A DNA stretch of 64,000 bases, taken from assembly GCA_036245525.1 (NCBI GenBank), contig BTPG01000003.1:155881047-155945046 (forward strand), read 5' to 3'. The stretch comes from Semisulcospira habei. Lineage: Eukaryota; Mollusca; Gastropoda; Semisulcospiridae. A model generated the notes under the pieces. The model was not told the DNA's origin. It made no database searches and worked only from the letters and a program-made list of their open reading frames with translations. The translations under genes and the position numbers were made by a program. How positions within the stretch are numbered: the stretch's first letter is position 1; every line of letters starts with the position of its first letter. This document shows positions 61,944 to 64,000 of the stretch, one piece after another.

Positions 61944-62157
61944 TTAACCCATTCAGCCCTGACGCACTACAGCAGGAGATGGGTCGACCATGATAATTCA
62001 AGGGTAGTGCCAGATTAGCTTGGCGCCTGTCGGCGTCAAGCTAATCTGGCACTGCCCTTGAATTATCATGGTCGATCCATTTCCTGCAACTGGTGCATAG
62101 TCATTAGGTGACACCTCCAAAATTTGGGAAATACGGCCATCGGGCTGAATGAGTTAA
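61944..62157. mobile_element. TTAA-ended foldback MITE, family A (best copy)
   Basis: TTAA at 61944-61947 and 62154-62157; termini CCCATTCAGCCC / GGGCTGAATGAG. Hairpin core 61985-62072 with nearly perfect arms around CCTGTCGG. It keeps a non-hairpin right shoulder (CACCTCCAAAATTTGGGAAA) shared with other full copies. Confidence 0.8.
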
Positions 62158-62159
62158 TA

Positions 62160-63050
62160 CGTTTTCTACATTTTTAGATAATGTAGTGCCAGTAAGATGT
62201 GTGGCCCAAGTCAAATCATGAGGGATTGATGGTCAAGGGACACTCTGGCCATAACAATGACAATGTGTCCACAGGAGATAAACTATGGCCGATAGATACT
62301 TGCCTAACCGAGTATACACTACGCCACTACCCATAAAAAAAAAACACTTTACAAAGTTTTGGAGACGATATCTTTTTAATGACTGAAGATTGTAATATTC
62401 TGACTGCATCTAGAAACAGATTACGCACTTGTGAACATAACAGGCTAAACTGAATCTTTTTCTGATGCGTTGCCTTTAAATTACAACCTTTGAACGCAAC
62501 ACCCCCAAATCAAATGTTGCACGGTAACACTTTCATGTGAGATGCGTTGTGTATCACGCACTGCTCACGTTTCATCCGGAGCTTCGTAAATCTGATTGCA
62601 CCATTTAAAAGGGCATGCATTTATCTCCAAATGCTGCAAATGATTTGTATTTTGAAAGAAAACTGTTGCTGTTGTGGTCTGAATAAGGAATAAGACATGC
62701 ACCCCCTAAAAAATCACTTTACCAGCTTCAGATGCATGTCGTCCATTCGCCAGCCAGTAATTTAAATTCCGATACTATCGTGATAAGGAGAATCATTTCT
62801 CTTTCAAATGCAAGCAAAAACATTCATTTTGAGCGAGAATTGTGGATTTTATTGCAAGAAAAGCTCACCTACCCTCGATTCCAAACATTTCAACTGATGG
62901 TGCAATTTTCATTTGTTTGTCTCTTCTAAGAAGAGAATGCTCACGATTTTTAAGAAATTCAAATCATCAGATGGTTTGGGGAGCGTTTCATGAGGAGTTA
63001 CAGCTCTAGTAATGTTTTTACACAACATACGTAGTACCGCAAGGGGGAAT
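62160..63050. other. no supportable gene
   Basis: AT-rich sequence; nothing recognised. It is probably intron of the EGF-pentraxin gene if that gene extends to the right. Confidence 0.4.
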
Positions 63051-63104
63051 GTGGAGGAGGGGGGAGGGGGTAAGGGGGGGGGGGGAGAGGTGGAAAGTTA
63101 GATG

Positions 63105-63210
63105 TAGTGCATCGCTTATGATATCAGAACGTTTATTTTTCAACAAGTAACTTGAAATAACACATTTTTCAACGACCTCTTGAGCGCATGTGTGTGTGCG
63201 TGCGTGTGTG

Positions 63211-63276
<66 letters not shown>

Positions 63277-63495
63277 TGTTTGTGTGTCTGTTTGTGTGTC
63301 TGTGTGTGTGCTAGTGTGTGCGTTTGCTAACGTGTGTGTTACTAAAACAAAAACAGTAAAGCAACACACACGTGCACACACACTCACACGCACGCACGCA
63401 TACGGACTCAATGAGACGGTAAAAAATGTGTGTTATTTCAAGTTACACACACAGAGAAGTAACAGTTCTGAGATCATAAGCGATGTACTATATTT
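63105..63495. repeat. inverted repeat around a (TG)n microsatellite
   Basis: GTGCATCGCTTATGATATCAG and AACTTGAAATAACACA at 63105-63165 recur inverted at 63428-63495 (TGTGTTATTTCAAGTTAC, GATCATAAGCGATGTAC). (TG)n at 63189-63283 lies between. A partial third arm appears at 63915-63970. A G-rich tract (63055-63095) precedes it. Confidence 0.65.
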
Positions 63496-63499
63496 CATC

Positions 63500-63841
63500 T
63501 TTGACCTGTCCCTGTCCCCGTCCCCCTCCCGCCCCATCATTTTCTGCATCGGTATTGACTCGATGCACTGTTTTACAGAATGTGTGGCTTCAGAAGAGTT
63601 ATTGCTACTCTTATTTCCCGTGTTTTCTTTGTCTTTTCTCCTGCTGTTTTGATGGTGGTTATGTTCGTAAGTGTAATGATGTTTTTTACAATAAAGAAAA
63701 AACACAAATAAACAAGTAGCCCGTCGACTAATCACACGAACATGAAGCAATAAAGCAGTTACACACACGTTAGCACTCGCGCACTTAAACACACGCATAC
63801 ACGCGCACGCACGCACGTACTTACGCACGCACGCACGCATG

Positions 63842-63844
<3 letters not shown>
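63500..63844. other. no supportable gene
   Basis: No gene recognised; ACGC-type tetranucleotide repeats appear near 63800. Confidence 0.4.

Positions 63845-63900
<56 letters not shown>
63845..63900. repeat. (AC)n microsatellite
   Basis: About 55 bp of AC repeats, preceded by (CGCA)n at 63800-63845. Confidence 0.95.
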
Positions 63901-63902
<2 letters not shown>

Positions 63903-64000
63903 GAGAAGACAGTGAAAATGTGTGTTATTGATGAGAAAAGAAAATGTTTCGAGGTCATACACTACATCTCACACTCGACACCCCCGGCCCCCCTCCCCCG

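Overview
The window reads as nuclear DNA of an invertebrate animal, most likely a lophotrochozoan and probably a mollusc. It has GT-AG introns, extracellular EGF and pentraxin exons, RTE- and CR1-type retrotransposons, a Polinton/Maverick, a Crypton-like recombinase, many foldback MITEs and long (TA)n, (CA)n and (ATT)n tracts. The phylum call is inference from repeat style; no single sequence proves it. Two 500-base runs of N (25860-26359 and 45062-45561) look like fixed-size gap placeholders, and both sit next to tandem repeats.

Layout. 1-1.2 kb: a broken CR1-type reverse transcriptase. 1.2-15.8 kb: a decayed Polinton with a 5'-truncated protein-primed family-B DNA polymerase on +, converging tail to tail with a retroviral-type integrase and four small membrane or accessory genes on -. 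The polymerase is split by four insertions (a hAT-like element, a CR1-type retrocopy, an RTE retrotransposon that itself carries an insertion, and a second non-LTR copy with a 5' inversion); the integrase is split by a SINE-like element. 16.2-17.0 kb: a remnant with half a MADF domain. 17.5-22.7 kb: five EGF-type exons on -, all phase 1-1, with introns full of foldback elements. 24.4-26.4 kb: an L1/Tx1-like fragment and a 74-75-bp satellite running into a gap. 30.2-32.7 kb: a frameshifted Crypton-like tyrosine recombinase gene. 33-39.4 kb: minisatellites, retroposon fragments and hairpins. 39.8-42.9 kb: a long CR1-type ORF between two (TA)n tracts. 54-58.3 kb: six in-phase exons on - encoding EGF modules then a pentraxin domain, similar in order to part of SVEP1/polydom. 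58.56-61.87 kb: a full-length RTE element with an uninterrupted 1004-codon ORF and a 13-bp target duplication.

The most interesting region is 45.5-53.5 kb: an array of one unrecognised repeat family in both orientations. Each of the four complete 3' ends carries what I read as a type I hammerhead ribozyme (110 nt), with the full conserved core and pairing stems I and III. Two extra short copies of the terminal 56 bp begin exactly at the predicted self-cleavage site, as expected if ribozyme-cut RNA was reverse transcribed. The family also carries a 33-bp minisatellite and open stretches conserved between copies that match no protein I know. I regard this as the best candidate for an undescribed system.

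Working together: the mobile elements are independent and partly nested, which gives a relative chronology. The two sets of host exons lie on the same strand with compatible phase-1 ends and could belong to one large extracellular-matrix or receptor gene, but nothing in the window proves that they are spliced together.
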